From Pseudomonas sp. WJP1 (lineage in GTDB: Bacteria > Pseudomonadota > Gammaproteobacteria > Pseudomonadales > Pseudomonadaceae): DNA of 64,000 nt. Positions 54,023-63,814 of the stretch are shown piece by piece (within the stretch, counting starts at the first letter, position 1; the number at the start of each line of letters is the position of its first letter). The DNA is taken from assembly GCF_028471945.1 (NCBI RefSeq), contig NZ_CP110128.1, positions 2,654,501 to 2,718,500 of the forward strand, given 5' to 3'. The notes beneath the pieces are model-generated. The model was given only the letters and a program-made list of their open reading frames with translations, had not been told where the DNA came from and made no database searches. A program made the translations under genes and the position numbers.

Positions 54023-55585
54023 ATGTCCTCTGAATACGAAATGTCGGTCAACGACTACATTGCAGTAATCAAACACCGGGCCTGGCTGTTGGTTGTGACG
54101 GTGGCCGTGATAATCGGGGCGACTGTATTGGTGGCGACAACCATGCCACCGATCTATCAGTCGTCCGGAACTATCCTGGTGGAATCTCAACAGATTTCAC
54201 CGGACCTGGTGGCGGGGAACAACAATACCTTTGCCGACGAGCGCATCGAGGTCATTCGCCAGCGCGTGATGACCCGCGAGCATTTGGAGGCAATCATCAA
54301 CAAGTACAATCTTTTCGAAACGGGAAGCCGGCGGCTGACCCTGACCGAGAAGATCGAAGAGATGCGCGCTGCGATTTCGGTCGCCCTGGTCAGTGCGGCG
54401 GTGAAGGGGCGAGGCGAGGTGACGATTGCCTTCCGCCTTGCCTTCGAGCACAGGGAACCGCAAGTCGCGAACGAAGTGGCCAACGAACTGGTGACGCTGT
54501 TCCTCAATGAGAACATCAAGCAGCGCACCGAGCGCGCCAGTGAAACCACCGAGTTCCTGACCCAGGAGGCGAACAAGCTGCGCACCGAGCTGGAAGTGCT
54601 GGAGAACAAGCTGGCGGACTTCAAGCAGGCCCATGGCAATGCGCTGCCCGAGCATCAGGAGCTGCGCATGAACATGTTGTCGCGCTCTGAACTCGAACTC
54701 AAGGATATAGACCGTGACTACAAGGCGGCCAACGAAGAGTTGCGCTTCCAGGACCTGGAGCTGTCGGCGGCCAATGCCGGCCTGTCGACCAAGCCGGGCA
54801 CGGCGGGTACGGTCGTTGAGCCGGTGCAGGATCTGCCCACCCTCAAGGCCGAGTATGCCCGGCTGCTGACGATCTATAAGGAAGCCCATCCTGATGTGCG
54901 GGCCATCAAGCGCAAGATTGCCGCCATGCAGGCCAGTCAAGGCCGTGGCAGTTCCACCACGCCGGTCAGCATGGAGGTTGCCAGGGTCCAGGCGCGCATT
55001 GCCGCCTCGGAGCAGCGCATGAGATCGCTGGCCGCGCAGAAGCAGCAATTGCTCGACAAGATCGCGACCCTGGAGAGCCAGATTCTCGAGGCGCCGCAAG
55101 TGGAACGCGGCTTGGTCACACTGATGCGTGACCATGAAAACGCACGCAAGAAGTATGAGGAAATCCGCACCAAGGAGATGAGTGCGAAAATTACCGAAAG
55201 CCTGGAGCAGGAAAACAAAGCCGAGCGTTTCGTGCTGCTCGAAGCGCCGTTGATGCCGGAAAAACCGGTGCGGCCGAACCGCAAGAAAGTCGTGGCCCTG
55301 GGCTTTGTCCTCGCGCCGGTAGGGGCGGGTGCACTGGTGATGCTGCTCGAGATGCTGAGCCAGCGGGTACGTGGCGTGGACGCGCTGACCAGTGTGCTGG
55401 GCAGGCGCGTACTGGTGGCCATCCCCTACATTCATACCCAGGCGGAACTGGCTCGTCGCAAACAGTGGCGAACGATACTGGTGCTCTGTGGCATCTTGAT
55501 GATCGTGGTTTCCCTGGTGCTCCTGCACTTCTTCTACATGCCACTGGATTTGCTGATGTTCAAGGCTCTGGCGCGGTTTGAATAA
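54023..55585 (+). CDS. Polysaccharide chain-length determinant (Wzz/PCP family)
   Basis: 520 residues. Two transmembrane helices (near 18-40, WLLVVTVAVIIGATVLVA; near 435-455, ALGFVLAPVGAGALVMLLE) with a large periplasmic coiled-coil part (about 170-385), plus a third hydrophobic segment at the end (TILVLCGILMIVVSLVLLHFF). The Pro-rich MPEKPVRPNRK before the second helix is typical. Controls chain length and interacts with the following CapB-type ATPase. ATG at 54023 (alternative 54041). Confidence 0.85.
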   Translation: MSSEYEMSVNDYIAVIKHRAWLLVVTVAVIIGATVLVATTMPPIYQSSGTILVESQQISPDLVAGNNNTFADERIEVIRQRVMTREHLEAIINKYNLFETGSRRLTLTEKIEEMRAAISVALVSAAVKGRGEVTIAFRLAFEHREPQVANEVANELVTLFLNENIKQRTERASETTEFLTQEANKLRTELEVLENKLADFKQAHGNALPEHQELRMNMLSRSELELKDIDRDYKAANEELRFQDLELSAANAGLSTKPGTAGTVVEPVQDLPTLKAEYARLLTIYKEAHPDVRAIKRKIAAMQASQGRGSSTTPVSMEVARVQARIAASEQRMRSLAAQKQQLLDKIATLESQILEAPQVERGLVTLMRDHENARKKYEEIRTKEMSAKITESLEQENKAERFVLLEAPLMPEKPVRPNRKKVVALGFVLAPVGAGALVMLLEMLSQRVRGVDALTSVLGRRVLVAIPYIHTQAELARRKQWRTILVLCGILMIVVSLVLLHFFYMPLDLLMFKALARFE

Positions 55586-55596
55586 GGAATATTGCG

Positions 55597-56385
55597 ATGG
55601 AAATTATTAAGCCACCTCTGGGTAAAGGCGAACAATTGCCTTCGTCAGGCCTGGTGCTCTCTTCATCCGGACAGCCTGCACCGCTCAATGCACTCAGCTA
55701 CGTGCAAACCAAGGTCGTACCGTTGCGGGCAGAGCATCTGGAGCGCCATCGCATTGTCGCCTACAACAAGAATTCGAACATGGGCTGGGCGTTCGATCTG
55801 CTGCGTACCCAGGTCCTCAAGGCCATGGAGGAAAATGGCTGGCGCACACTGGCCATTACCTCGCCGACACCGGAGGCGGGCAAGTCGGTGTTGGCGATCA
55901 ACCTGGCAATGAGTATCGCGCATCACACGACCAAGACGGCGCTGCTGGTGGATTTCGATTTGCGTTGTCCCAAGGTGGGTAGCTACCTGGGGCTGCCGAT
56001 GGAAAAATCGCTCAATGAATTTCTGAGCAACGAAGCAGAGCTGCAGGAGGTGTTGGTCAACCCGACCTTGCCGCGTTTTGTGGTGCTGCCGACGCGCGAG
56101 CCGATTCCGCTTTCCACCGAGGTGTTGTCCTCGCCGGCGGTGAGCGATTTGATCGTTGATCTGCGTGAACGCTACAACTCTCGTGTCGTGATCTTTGACT
56201 TGCCGCCGGTGTTGAGTTCGGACGATGTGATTACCGTGCTGCCCAAGTTCGACTGTGTGCTGCTGGTGGTTGCCAACGGCATGAACACCAAGAAGGAGAT
56301 CGAGGAGAGTCTGCATCATCTGGGCAGGGCGAATCTGATTGGTACGGTGTTGAACAAGTCCGGGCCGGCGAAACGGCCTTACTAG
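55597..56385 (+). CDS. CapB/CpsD-like ATPase (tyrosine-kinase family)
   Basis: 262 residues with Walker A SPTPEAGKSVLAINLA, Walker A' ALLVDFDLRCP and Walker B VVIFDLPPVL, as in BY-kinase cytoplasmic domains. It is separate from its transmembrane partner, the Wzz protein encoded 11 bp upstream. The C-terminus ends KRPY with a single Tyr rather than the usual Tyr cluster, so autophosphorylation capacity is uncertain. Confidence 0.85.
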   Translation: MEIIKPPLGKGEQLPSSGLVLSSSGQPAPLNALSYVQTKVVPLRAEHLERHRIVAYNKNSNMGWAFDLLRTQVLKAMEENGWRTLAITSPTPEAGKSVLAINLAMSIAHHTTKTALLVDFDLRCPKVGSYLGLPMEKSLNEFLSNEAELQEVLVNPTLPRFVVLPTREPIPLSTEVLSSPAVSDLIVDLRERYNSRVVIFDLPPVLSSDDVITVLPKFDCVLLVVANGMNTKKEIEESLHHLGRANLIGTVLNKSGPAKRPY

Positions 56386-56482
56386 GAGATCGCCGTACGG
56401 CTCGCGTTCATACCCGATCTACTGTAGGAGTGAGCCTGCTCGCGATGGCGGCCTGACAGCCGACTTGTTATTTGTTGACTGA
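56386..56482. repeat. Solitary REP downstream of the capB-like gene
   Basis: CTGTAGGAGTGAGCCTGCTC GCGATGGCGG: a single REP at about 56421-56452, of the CTGTAGGAGYGAGCCTGCTC subtype. Confidence 0.6.
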
Positions 56483-56760
56483 GTACATATCCATTGCTGC
56501 GGTAACGGCCACTTATGGTTTCGCCCTTACGGCGAGTCCCTTTTGTCAAACGCCCGGAGTGCCGGCCCAGACAAAAGGAACCAAAAAGTCTTGCCCCAGC
56601 GTCCGGCCCCTCGCTAAGGCTCGGTGTTCCTTCGCTCCGGCATTCATCCGGGGGCATCGCCTCCGGTCGGCTTCGCTTCGACCTCCTCTCGATGTGTGCG
56701 GCTTCGCCGCACGGCGCTACGCGCCTACCCCCCGGATGAACACCTCCACTCAGCCTGCCG
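56483..56760. repeat. MITE-like intergenic repeat, left half only (copy D)
   Basis: Begins GTACATATCCATTGCTGCGG as in the other copies and shares TTTCGCCCTTACGGCGAGTC and CTCGCTAAGGCTCGG, but then diverges, with CGGAGTGCCGGCCCAGACAA inserted and no right terminal repeat found. Two more REP sequences lie near 56890-56930 and 56955-56985. The 56386-57027 gap has no gene I can support. Confidence 0.6.
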
Positions 56761-57027
56761 AAGGGGCTGGCAGATCAAGATCAAAAGCTGGAGGCGAGCT
56801 AACGCTCGACCTGAAGAGTGGTGAAGAGCGGGTGGGTGTAGGCCGCTTTGTTTTTGTTTTTGCTTTTGCTTTTGCTATTGCTTTTCTGTGGGCGCGAGCT
56901 TGCTCGCGATGGCGGTCTGACGGTCGACCCGTCGCTCGCGGATGTACCCGATCAACTGTGGGAGCTGGCTTGCCAGCGAAGGCGGCCTCCAAGCCTGCCT
57001 GGATTATGTCGACTAAATACGCCGCCT

Positions 57028-58005
57028 TCACTGCCACGGATACTTCTTCTCCCACGCCCAGGCATGCGCCACGATCTGTTCCAGCGTGGCATATTGCGGT
57101 CGCCAGCCCAGCAGGCTGTTGGCCCTGCGCGCATCCGCCACCAGCCGTGGCGGGTCGCCAACGCGGCGTGGCGCTTCGCTGATAAAGATGTCCCGGCCGG
57201 TCACGCGGCGCGCCGTGTCGATCACTTGCTGCACCGAGAAACCCTGGCCATTGCCGAGGTTGAAGGCCGTGCTGCTACCTCCCGCCAATAAATAGTCCAC
57301 GGCCAGCGCGTGGGCAGCCACCAGGTCACAAACGTGTACGTAGTCGCGAATGCAGGTGCCGTCCGGCGTGTCGTAGTCAAAGCCGTAGACGGTGATGGTC
57401 TTGCGCCGGCCCGAGGCGGCCTGCAGGATCAGCGGCAGCAGGTGGGTCTCCGGTTCATGGCGTTCACCCAACTGCCCATCGGGGTCCGCGCCGGCGGCGT
57501 TGAAGTAGCGCAGGCACACCGACTTGAGCCCATAGGCACGGTCGAAATCTTCCAGCATCTGCTCCACCATCCACTTGCTGCGACCATAGGGGTTGATCGC
57601 GGCCTTGGGGTGCGCTTCATCGATGGGTACATACTCCGGGTCGCCATAGACGGCGGCGGTCGAGGAGAAAATGAAGTGCTTGATCCCGGCGCGAACCATG
57701 GCCTTGAGCAGCGTCAGGGTGGCCGCCAGGTTGTTCTGGTAATACTTGGCCGGTTCGGTGACGGACTCGCCCACCTGGATGAAGGAGGCGAAGTGGAACA
57801 CGGCATCGAAGTGGTGGGCGCTGAACAAGGCGTCCAGCGCCTGGGCGTCGGCGATGTCGAGCTCGACCAGTGTCCCGCCCAGCACTGCGCTGCGATAGCC
57901 CGTGGAAAAATTGTCCGCTACCACCAGTTCATGCCCCGCGCCAAGCAGCTGCTTGACCATGTGTGAACCGATGTAGCCCGCGCCGCCAATCACCAGAAAT
58001 TTCAT
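57028..58005 (-). CDS. galE: UDP-glucose 4-epimerase
   Basis: 325-residue short-chain dehydrogenase-type epimerase: NAD-binding GGAGYIGSHM, catalytic Ser/Tyr/Lys in FSSTAAVYGD and PYGRSKWMVEQ. Interconverts UDP-glucose and UDP-galactose, supplying sugars for the exopolysaccharide. It is on the minus strand, convergent with capB-like and separated by about 80 bp from the glycoside hydrolase gene upstream. Confidence 0.92.
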   Translation of the reverse strand: MKFLVIGGAGYIGSHMVKQLLGAGHELVVADNFSTGYRSAVLGGTLVELDIADAQALDALFSAHHFDAVFHFASFIQVGESVTEPAKYYQNNLAATLTLLKAMVRAGIKHFIFSSTAAVYGDPEYVPIDEAHPKAAINPYGRSKWMVEQMLEDFDRAYGLKSVCLRYFNAAGADPDGQLGERHEPETHLLPLILQAASGRRKTITVYGFDYDTPDGTCIRDYVHVCDLVAAHALAVDYLLAGGSSTAFNLGNGQGFSVQQVIDTARRVTGRDIFISEAPRRVGDPPRLVADARRANSLLGWRPQYATLEQIVAHAWAWEKKYPWQ

Positions 58006-58084
58006 GCAGCTCTCCTTGACATCGTTGCGGTGTCAGCGCGAGGCGCTTGACCCGTCCTTCAAAAGAGACCAGTGACCTGCGAGG

Positions 58085-60718
58085 TCACTTGAGACTGTCA
58101 CTCGCTTGCGATGGATTATTTTTCAGGAACAGCCAATTGTGCGCCTGCAGGCCGTCGAACTTGATCGTGTAGCGGCCATCCTGGTAGGTGGCAGGCAGTT
58201 TTCCAGGTTGTCCAAGAGGTCCGCCCTGGGTGAACAGGGTCAAGCCCGGGGGGGCCTGCAGGGTTAGCGTGCCTTCAAGGGGTTCTACGTAGAAAGGCGT
58301 CTTGTTGTTGTCTTTGGGGATGGCCCGGGTGCCCAGGGAAATCAACAGGTTCGCGGACTTGCCGACGGGCGCGTCGTCCAGGCTTTGCACCACCACGCTG
58401 GCGTAGGCGGTCTTGATTTTCACCTGGATATTGCCCAGCTTGATCGACTCACCGCCGATCCAGCCGGTGGCCGCCTGGGTGCGAGGCGTATCGATGGTGT
58501 AGAGGCCTTGTTTCCAGTTGCGCTTGAGTTCACCGGTGTCGGTGGTGGACTCGCTGGCCGTGGCGTCCAGCAGCGACTGGGCCGGGTCATGGAACACCTG
58601 TGCGTTGCTGGCGATGATGCCCGGTTGCAACCAGGGCAGTTGCGGCGTCTTTGGCATGGCGATCTGCAGCTTGCCTTTCTCCATGGCGGTGCGCAGCAGG
58701 GCCGAATTGGCCGGTGTGATGCTTTGGTTGAACAGGGTCTGCGGCGTCGGTGCGAAGACATAGGCCGTCTTCGCTTCGTGAACGTCGGCGCGACGATAAA
58801 GCAAGGCAGCGGCGGGCAGGGTTGCCAGCATGGCCGGGTCGCTGTAGGCGTGCCAGTTGTCGGCCGATATCGATTGCCCGGTGAGGTCCTCCTGACTGTA
58901 GGCATATTGCATCAGCGCATCCCAGCCCTGGTGACTGGCCGTGCCGGCCATATAAAGTGGCAGCGAATGGCGGTCGGCGATGGGGAAGGGTTCGTTGTTC
59001 CATTCCGTGACGGTCAGGGGTTTGCCGACGACCTGGCCGGCGGCGATCCAGTCCAGCAGATTGGCGCTGGTCAGCGGGTTTTTCTCAAGCTGTCCCGGGC
59101 CACCGTAGCTGTGGACGTCGATCACGTCCCCGGCGGTCAGGGCGGGCAGGGCGCTCAGGCCGTTGCCGCCCCAACTGCTGGTCGTGGCAATCGGCACTTT
59201 TACGCCTGTTTCGCGCAAGGAATCGATCATGTCGGCGTTGAAGCGCTGTTCCAGGTCGTTGAGGAACAGTTTGGCAGGGCCAGGCTCCCAGGACCGCCAG
59301 GTCTGGTTTTCGGACAGGTCGTGCTGCTTGGCAAAGGCCTTGGCAGCCTTCATGTACAGCTCGTTGTGCTTGGGCACAGACTTGTCGGGCAACAGGGCGT
59401 TGCCATAGTGTTGGGTGATGTCGTTTTCGTTGGTGATCAGCACGGCGGCGATCGCCGGATCGTCCTTGTAGGCCAGGCCCGTATAGCTGTTTACGTGGCT
59501 CAGGTAATCCTTGGCAAAGCGTTTCATGGCCTGCTGGATCGTGACGTTTACGTAGGCGTAGCCCTTGAGGTCGGCGATGCCATACTGGTTCTTCGGCAAT
59601 TCATCGAAGCCAAAGATGTTGTCGTTCGCCCAGAGGCCTCGTCCGACGTGCATGTCGAGCCAGACATAGATGCCCTCGTCCTTCAGGCACTTGATCCACC
59701 AATCGAGCTTCTTCAGTGATTCCTGGCTCAGGCGCTGGGTATCATGCACCTCCCGGCCGTCACCGAAGATGTTGGGAAAGACCCACAGCGAGTCATGGTG
59801 ATGCAACCGCACCAGATTGAAACCCAGGGCCGAGAGGCGCTTGGCCTGCAGCTTGATCGCATCGTCCGGCGTGCGAAACAGCGTATAGGCCGACAGGTTG
59901 GTGCCCCAGAAGCGTGCCGGGGTGTTGTCGGCAAACAGCAGTTGCTCGCCGGCTGCCTTGACGAAGCCGCGCTTGCCCGCGGGCTTTTCCTGGGCATTGA
60001 GAAAGGACAGGTCGACCGGTGAGGTTTTCCAGTCCAGTCTGTCGCTCGGCCAGGTTTTCGGGTCCGCGATCCCGAAGCGCTCGGTGGCGGTCGGGACCAG
60101 CACCGCATCACCGGACACGCTGAACGTGGCCTTGAAGGTTTTGCGACCGGGTTCAATCCGCTCCTTGTAGAGAAACGCCCGTACCTGGGATCGATCACCG
60201 GGTTCGAAATACACCCTCGCCAGCGCAGGCTCGAAGCGCATCTCGAAGCGCCGCCCCTGGGCATTGCCCCAGGACCAGCCACGGTTGTCGGGCAGCAACA
60301 CCGGCTCGCCCATTTCTTCGGCAAGGGCCGGGTCGAAGTTGAAGACGATGCCCCCGCCCATTACGTTCGTCTTAAGGCTGTGGGCATCCAGGACAAGGTC
60401 CGTGATCAACGTCTGCTCGCCCACCTTGCGAATCTGCCCGGTCGCGTCGAAATCCAGCTTCTGGCTCTTGCCCTCCATGGCGTAGACATAGGGCGAGATC
60501 ACCTTGAGCGAAGGGGTAAAATCCGCCCAGTCCCAATTGCCGCCCCAAAAGACGAATTGCGAGGCGACGGCTGGGCTGCCGCCACGCGTAACCTGGGGCA
60601 GGCCGCTGCGTTCATCGACGCTCGCGACCCACTCCGCTGCCCGGGTGCTCAATGGCCAAATGACAAGAAACAGAAGAAAGACTGACAGCAAGGGCATGCG
60701 GTAAAAAAAACTCGTCAT
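58085..60718 (-). CDS. Secreted glycoside hydrolase (GH5/GH39-like clan-A fold)
   Basis: 877 residues: signal peptide (ending STRAAEW), a beta-sandwich N-terminal part (about 30-250), a (beta/alpha)8 barrel (about 260-640) and a C-terminal beta-rich part. Catalytic acids are likely Glu431 in LITNENDIT (general acid, Asn-Glu pair) and Glu571 in LTVTEWNNEP (nucleophile), as in clan GH-A. RLHHHDSLWVF and WLDMHVGRGLW fit the barrel. ATG at 60718; the frame upstream belongs to other reading. In a Wzx/Wzy locus such a periplasmic endoglycosidase (cf. PslG) trims or edits the polymer. It follows the ligase-like gene after 5 bp. Confidence 0.8.
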   Translation of the reverse strand: MTSFFYRMPLLSVFLLFLVIWPLSTRAAEWVASVDERSGLPQVTRGGSPAVASQFVFWGGNWDWADFTPSLKVISPYVYAMEGKSQKLDFDATGQIRKVGEQTLITDLVLDAHSLKTNVMGGGIVFNFDPALAEEMGEPVLLPDNRGWSWGNAQGRRFEMRFEPALARVYFEPGDRSQVRAFLYKERIEPGRKTFKATFSVSGDAVLVPTATERFGIADPKTWPSDRLDWKTSPVDLSFLNAQEKPAGKRGFVKAAGEQLLFADNTPARFWGTNLSAYTLFRTPDDAIKLQAKRLSALGFNLVRLHHHDSLWVFPNIFGDGREVHDTQRLSQESLKKLDWWIKCLKDEGIYVWLDMHVGRGLWANDNIFGFDELPKNQYGIADLKGYAYVNVTIQQAMKRFAKDYLSHVNSYTGLAYKDDPAIAAVLITNENDITQHYGNALLPDKSVPKHNELYMKAAKAFAKQHDLSENQTWRSWEPGPAKLFLNDLEQRFNADMIDSLRETGVKVPIATTSSWGGNGLSALPALTAGDVIDVHSYGGPGQLEKNPLTSANLLDWIAAGQVVGKPLTVTEWNNEPFPIADRHSLPLYMAGTASHQGWDALMQYAYSQEDLTGQSISADNWHAYSDPAMLATLPAAALLYRRADVHEAKTAYVFAPTPQTLFNQSITPANSALLRTAMEKGKLQIAMPKTPQLPWLQPGIIASNAQVFHDPAQSLLDATASESTTDTGELKRNWKQGLYTIDTPRTQAATGWIGGESIKLGNIQVKIKTAYASVVVQSLDDAPVGKSANLLISLGTRAIPKDNNKTPFYVEPLEGTLTLQAPPGLTLFTQGGPLGQPGKLPATYQDGRYTIKFDGLQAHNWLFLKNNPSQASDSLK

Positions 60719-60723
60719 GAGCG

Positions 60724-62250
60724 TTACCAGGTCCGTTGGAGGGTACTCTTGCTGCTTTCCGTCTGTGCGCGCTTGAGCCTGCGCGCCATCTGAGCATAGG
60801 ACACGCCCAGCCCGGCTACCGACCAATACACCACGGGGATTACGGTAATGCTGCTGACGGTGATGATGGTCACCAATATCCCGGCCAGTGTCGCCAGCAA
60901 GGCGCGCCCGAGGCGGTACGACTCATCGTCCCGGTTGGGGAACGAACGCATCGCCTTGCGAATGCCGAACACGATCGTGCCAAAGAATGACACGAACAGC
61001 GACAGCCCGATAACGCCCATTTGCAGGGCAATGGCGATATAGGTGTTGACGATGTCGATGATGCCCTGGCCCTGGATCATTGACTGCATTTCAGGGGTGC
61101 TGCGGTAATCGAAGGAGCCCAGCCACAGATTGCGCTGGATGACGATCAGCGAGTTATCGATCAAGCGCTGGCGGTAGGTGATGTTGTCGGCTTCCACCGA
61201 GCCGATGAAGGGCAGCAGATCAATGATTTTCTGCCCGCCGGGCAAGACGGCCAGCAAGGGCAGGGAGAGCACTGCGGCGAACCCGAGCAGCATCAGGCGC
61301 CTGACTGGATAACGGCCGGTGCCGATGAACATGACGATCATGACGGCGACACCGATCCATGGGCCGCGCGACAGGGGCGCAAACAGGCCTCCGGCGAGCA
61401 GGAGGGCGCCGAGTCGTCGCTGCATTTTGCTGCGCACGCCCTCCTGCAGGAACAGGTAAAAGCCGGTGGCCACGGCGATGACATAGCCCAGCGCAATGGC
61501 CTGGCCGGTGGTGACGCTGGCGCGCAGCGAGCCGCCACGGCTCAGATAGGTGGCGATTTCCCATTGCACGCCCATGGCGTCGGTCAGTGCGTTGTACAGC
61601 AGCCATCGGCGGGAAAATTCGAAGAGACCGATCAGCGACAGCACCATGGCCGCGAGTAAAAAGCCCAACAGTGCGTCCTTGAAATCGCTGACATTCTTCA
61701 GCGCCCGGCTGGCAACGTAGTAAGGCAGAAAAACATCGAAGAACAGAGTGAGCGAATGACGCAACGTGTCTGTGGCCGTGGTCTGGCGCAGGGAAAGCGC
61801 GGCAGTCAGGAGGAGAAAGGCGAGCAGCAGTTTGTCCGGCCAGATGCGTCCGAAGGGCAGGGTATCGGGCTTCCTGCGCAAGGCGAGAAACGCCGGGAGC
61901 AGCACGCACAGGGACAATATACGTACATGGTTCAGGTCAACAAAATAGTTGACCAGGCCGAAGCCGGGGACCTGCGCCGAGGCCGGAGGAATGAGAAACA
62001 ACAGGAAGAAAAACAACGTCACGGGGTTGCGCTCACGCTGTCGCGTGACCGTCAGGATGATAGCGGTAACGCCCGCATACACCCAGAAGCTGTGGGAGAC
62101 AAAGGCCACCAGCGTCAATGCGAACCATAGATTGCGCCGACGGGTGAAATCACTGAGAGGGATCAGATCTGCCGCCGGTCGCCGTGCAAAAGCGAAGACG
62201 ATACCGGCAAGGACCAGGATGACGACTAACGCGCGAAAGTGCTCAGGCAT
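60724..62250 (-). CDS. O-antigen ligase/polymerase (Wzy)-family membrane protein
   Basis: 508 residues with about 11 transmembrane segments and a large periplasmic loop, O-antigen ligase-like Wzy_C domain (RQRLIDNSLIVIQRNLWLG, PLSRGPWIGVAVMIVMF). Polymerises or ligates the repeat units. It runs with the hydrolase gene and galE on the minus strand; the flippase is divergent, with about 100 bp between. Confidence 0.85.
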   Translation of the reverse strand: MPEHFRALVVILVLAGIVFAFARRPAADLIPLSDFTRRRNLWFALTLVAFVSHSFWVYAGVTAIILTVTRQRERNPVTLFFFLLFLIPPASAQVPGFGLVNYFVDLNHVRILSLCVLLPAFLALRRKPDTLPFGRIWPDKLLLAFLLLTAALSLRQTTATDTLRHSLTLFFDVFLPYYVASRALKNVSDFKDALLGFLLAAMVLSLIGLFEFSRRWLLYNALTDAMGVQWEIATYLSRGGSLRASVTTGQAIALGYVIAVATGFYLFLQEGVRSKMQRRLGALLLAGGLFAPLSRGPWIGVAVMIVMFIGTGRYPVRRLMLLGFAAVLSLPLLAVLPGGQKIIDLLPFIGSVEADNITYRQRLIDNSLIVIQRNLWLGSFDYRSTPEMQSMIQGQGIIDIVNTYIAIALQMGVIGLSLFVSFFGTIVFGIRKAMRSFPNRDDESYRLGRALLATLAGILVTIITVSSITVIPVVYWSVAGLGVSYAQMARRLKRAQTESSKSTLQRTW

Positions 62251-62352
62251 GGGCTACCGATATATTTGATGAGTGAGCGATGGCTAATGGCTAGTGGTTT
62301 ACCTAATAGCGACTATAGTACCTTTCGTGTCGTCCAATACGGGATTGATGTT

Positions 62353-63735
62353 ATGCCTTCAGTAAACATCTCGCCAACGTTTAGCCTTCGCGGGCGAGCA
62401 ATATCTGCTGGGGCATGGAACCTGGTGGCGTTGGTCACCTCTCAAGTGATGCGCCTGGCCGGCAACCTGGTGATGACCCGCCTGCTGATGCCGGAAATGT
62501 TCGGCATCATCAGCATCGCCGCCACCGTTTTATTCATTCTGCACCTGCTCTCCGATGTAGGGTTGCGTCAGAACATCCTGCAGAGCCCGCGCGGCGACGA
62601 TCCGGTTTTTCTCAATACCCTCTGGACCGTGCAGATCGTGCGCGGCTTTGTGCTGTTTGCCTTGACCCTGTTTCTCGCCGTCGCTGCCTGGTATGCGCAA
62701 TCCGTCGATTTCTGGTCGCACAGCTCCACCTACGCCGCACCGGAGTTGCCGATGGTATTGGCCTGGACCGGTCTTACCGCGATCATCTACGGGTTCCAGT
62801 CGACGAAAGTCGACCTGGCGGTTCGCGCTTTCCAGCAAAAGAAAGTGGTGATCGCCGAATTTCTTTCCCAGGTGGTCGGCCTGCTGGTGATGCTGGCCAT
62901 CGGTTACTTCACCCGCTCCATCTGGTCGCTGGTGGCTGCCGGCCTGGCCGCGGCCCTGGCCAGCACGCTGCTTGGACATCTCTGGTTCGAGGGGCCGTCC
63001 AACCGTCTGAAGTGGGAACGTGCCGCGCTCGACGAACTGGTGGTCTTCGGTCGCTGGATACTGTTGTCTTCGGCCGTGGGCGTACTGTCCATGCAGGGGG
63101 ACCGGATCATTTTCGGCGGCAGCATGACCGTCACCGAAATGGGCGTGTATTCCATTGCAGGACTGATCCTGGGCGCGCTTCAGACCGGTGTATTGAAAGT
63201 GGTCGGGGCCGTGGCCCTGCCGGCCTTCGGTGAGGCCTCGAGAACCAACGACCTCGAGCGGCTGCGCAGGCTGTATTACCGCTTCAAGATGATGGTGGAC
63301 GTTGCGCTGCTGTTTCTTTGCGGATTCCTCTGGGTCACCAGTCCACTCATCATCAAGGTGTTGTACGACGACCGTTACGCCCAGGCAGGCCACATGATGG
63401 CCGTGCTTTCGACGTCGTTTTTCGTGATGCGCTACATCGTGGCCAATCAAGTCTGGATCGCCTTGGGGCTCACCAAGTACCAGGCCATCGACAACATCAT
63501 TCGGGTTGTTTCGTTGTGGGTGCTGGTGCCACTGTTATTGGCTATCGGCGGGGTCGATTACGCGATCTGGGGTGTCGCGCTGCATACGTTGCCGACCTTG
63601 GTGCTGGTTGTGTATGTCAATCGTCGCGTGGGTATCCTCGATATCAAGCGTGAACTGATCGTGTTGCCTATGCTGGTGGTGGGGGCCTTGTGTGGTGAGC
63701 TGGTGCTGGTCGTTTCCAGGTGGCTTTTCGGTTGA
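62353..63735 (+). CDS. Polysaccharide flippase (Wzx/MOP family)
   Basis: 460 residues, 12-14 transmembrane helices, polysaccharide_synt family: AISAGAWNLVALVTSQVMRL, LLMPEMFGIISIAATVLF, ISMLMQGDRIIFGG-like segment at VLSMQGDRIIFGGSMTVTEMG. Moves lipid-linked repeat units across the inner membrane. The ATG at 62353 is chosen; MASGLPN at 62281 is possible and no strong RBS decides. The start of the frame overlaps the divergent ligase gene in longer readings, which is unlikely. Confidence 0.85.
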   Translation: MPSVNISPTFSLRGRAISAGAWNLVALVTSQVMRLAGNLVMTRLLMPEMFGIISIAATVLFILHLLSDVGLRQNILQSPRGDDPVFLNTLWTVQIVRGFVLFALTLFLAVAAWYAQSVDFWSHSSTYAAPELPMVLAWTGLTAIIYGFQSTKVDLAVRAFQQKKVVIAEFLSQVVGLLVMLAIGYFTRSIWSLVAAGLAAALASTLLGHLWFEGPSNRLKWERAALDELVVFGRWILLSSAVGVLSMQGDRIIFGGSMTVTEMGVYSIAGLILGALQTGVLKVVGAVALPAFGEASRTNDLERLRRLYYRFKMMVDVALLFLCGFLWVTSPLIIKVLYDDRYAQAGHMMAVLSTSFFVMRYIVANQVWIALGLTKYQAIDNIIRVVSLWVLVPLLLAIGGVDYAIWGVALHTLPTLVLVVYVNRRVGILDIKRELIVLPMLVVGALCGELVLVVSRWLFG

Positions 63736-63814
63736 AGCGGTTGGCCAGGGTTTCTTGACGTTGAAGCACCCTTTGAATCTCAGATGCAATCTCGATGCCG
63801 TGGAGCCGTGAACG

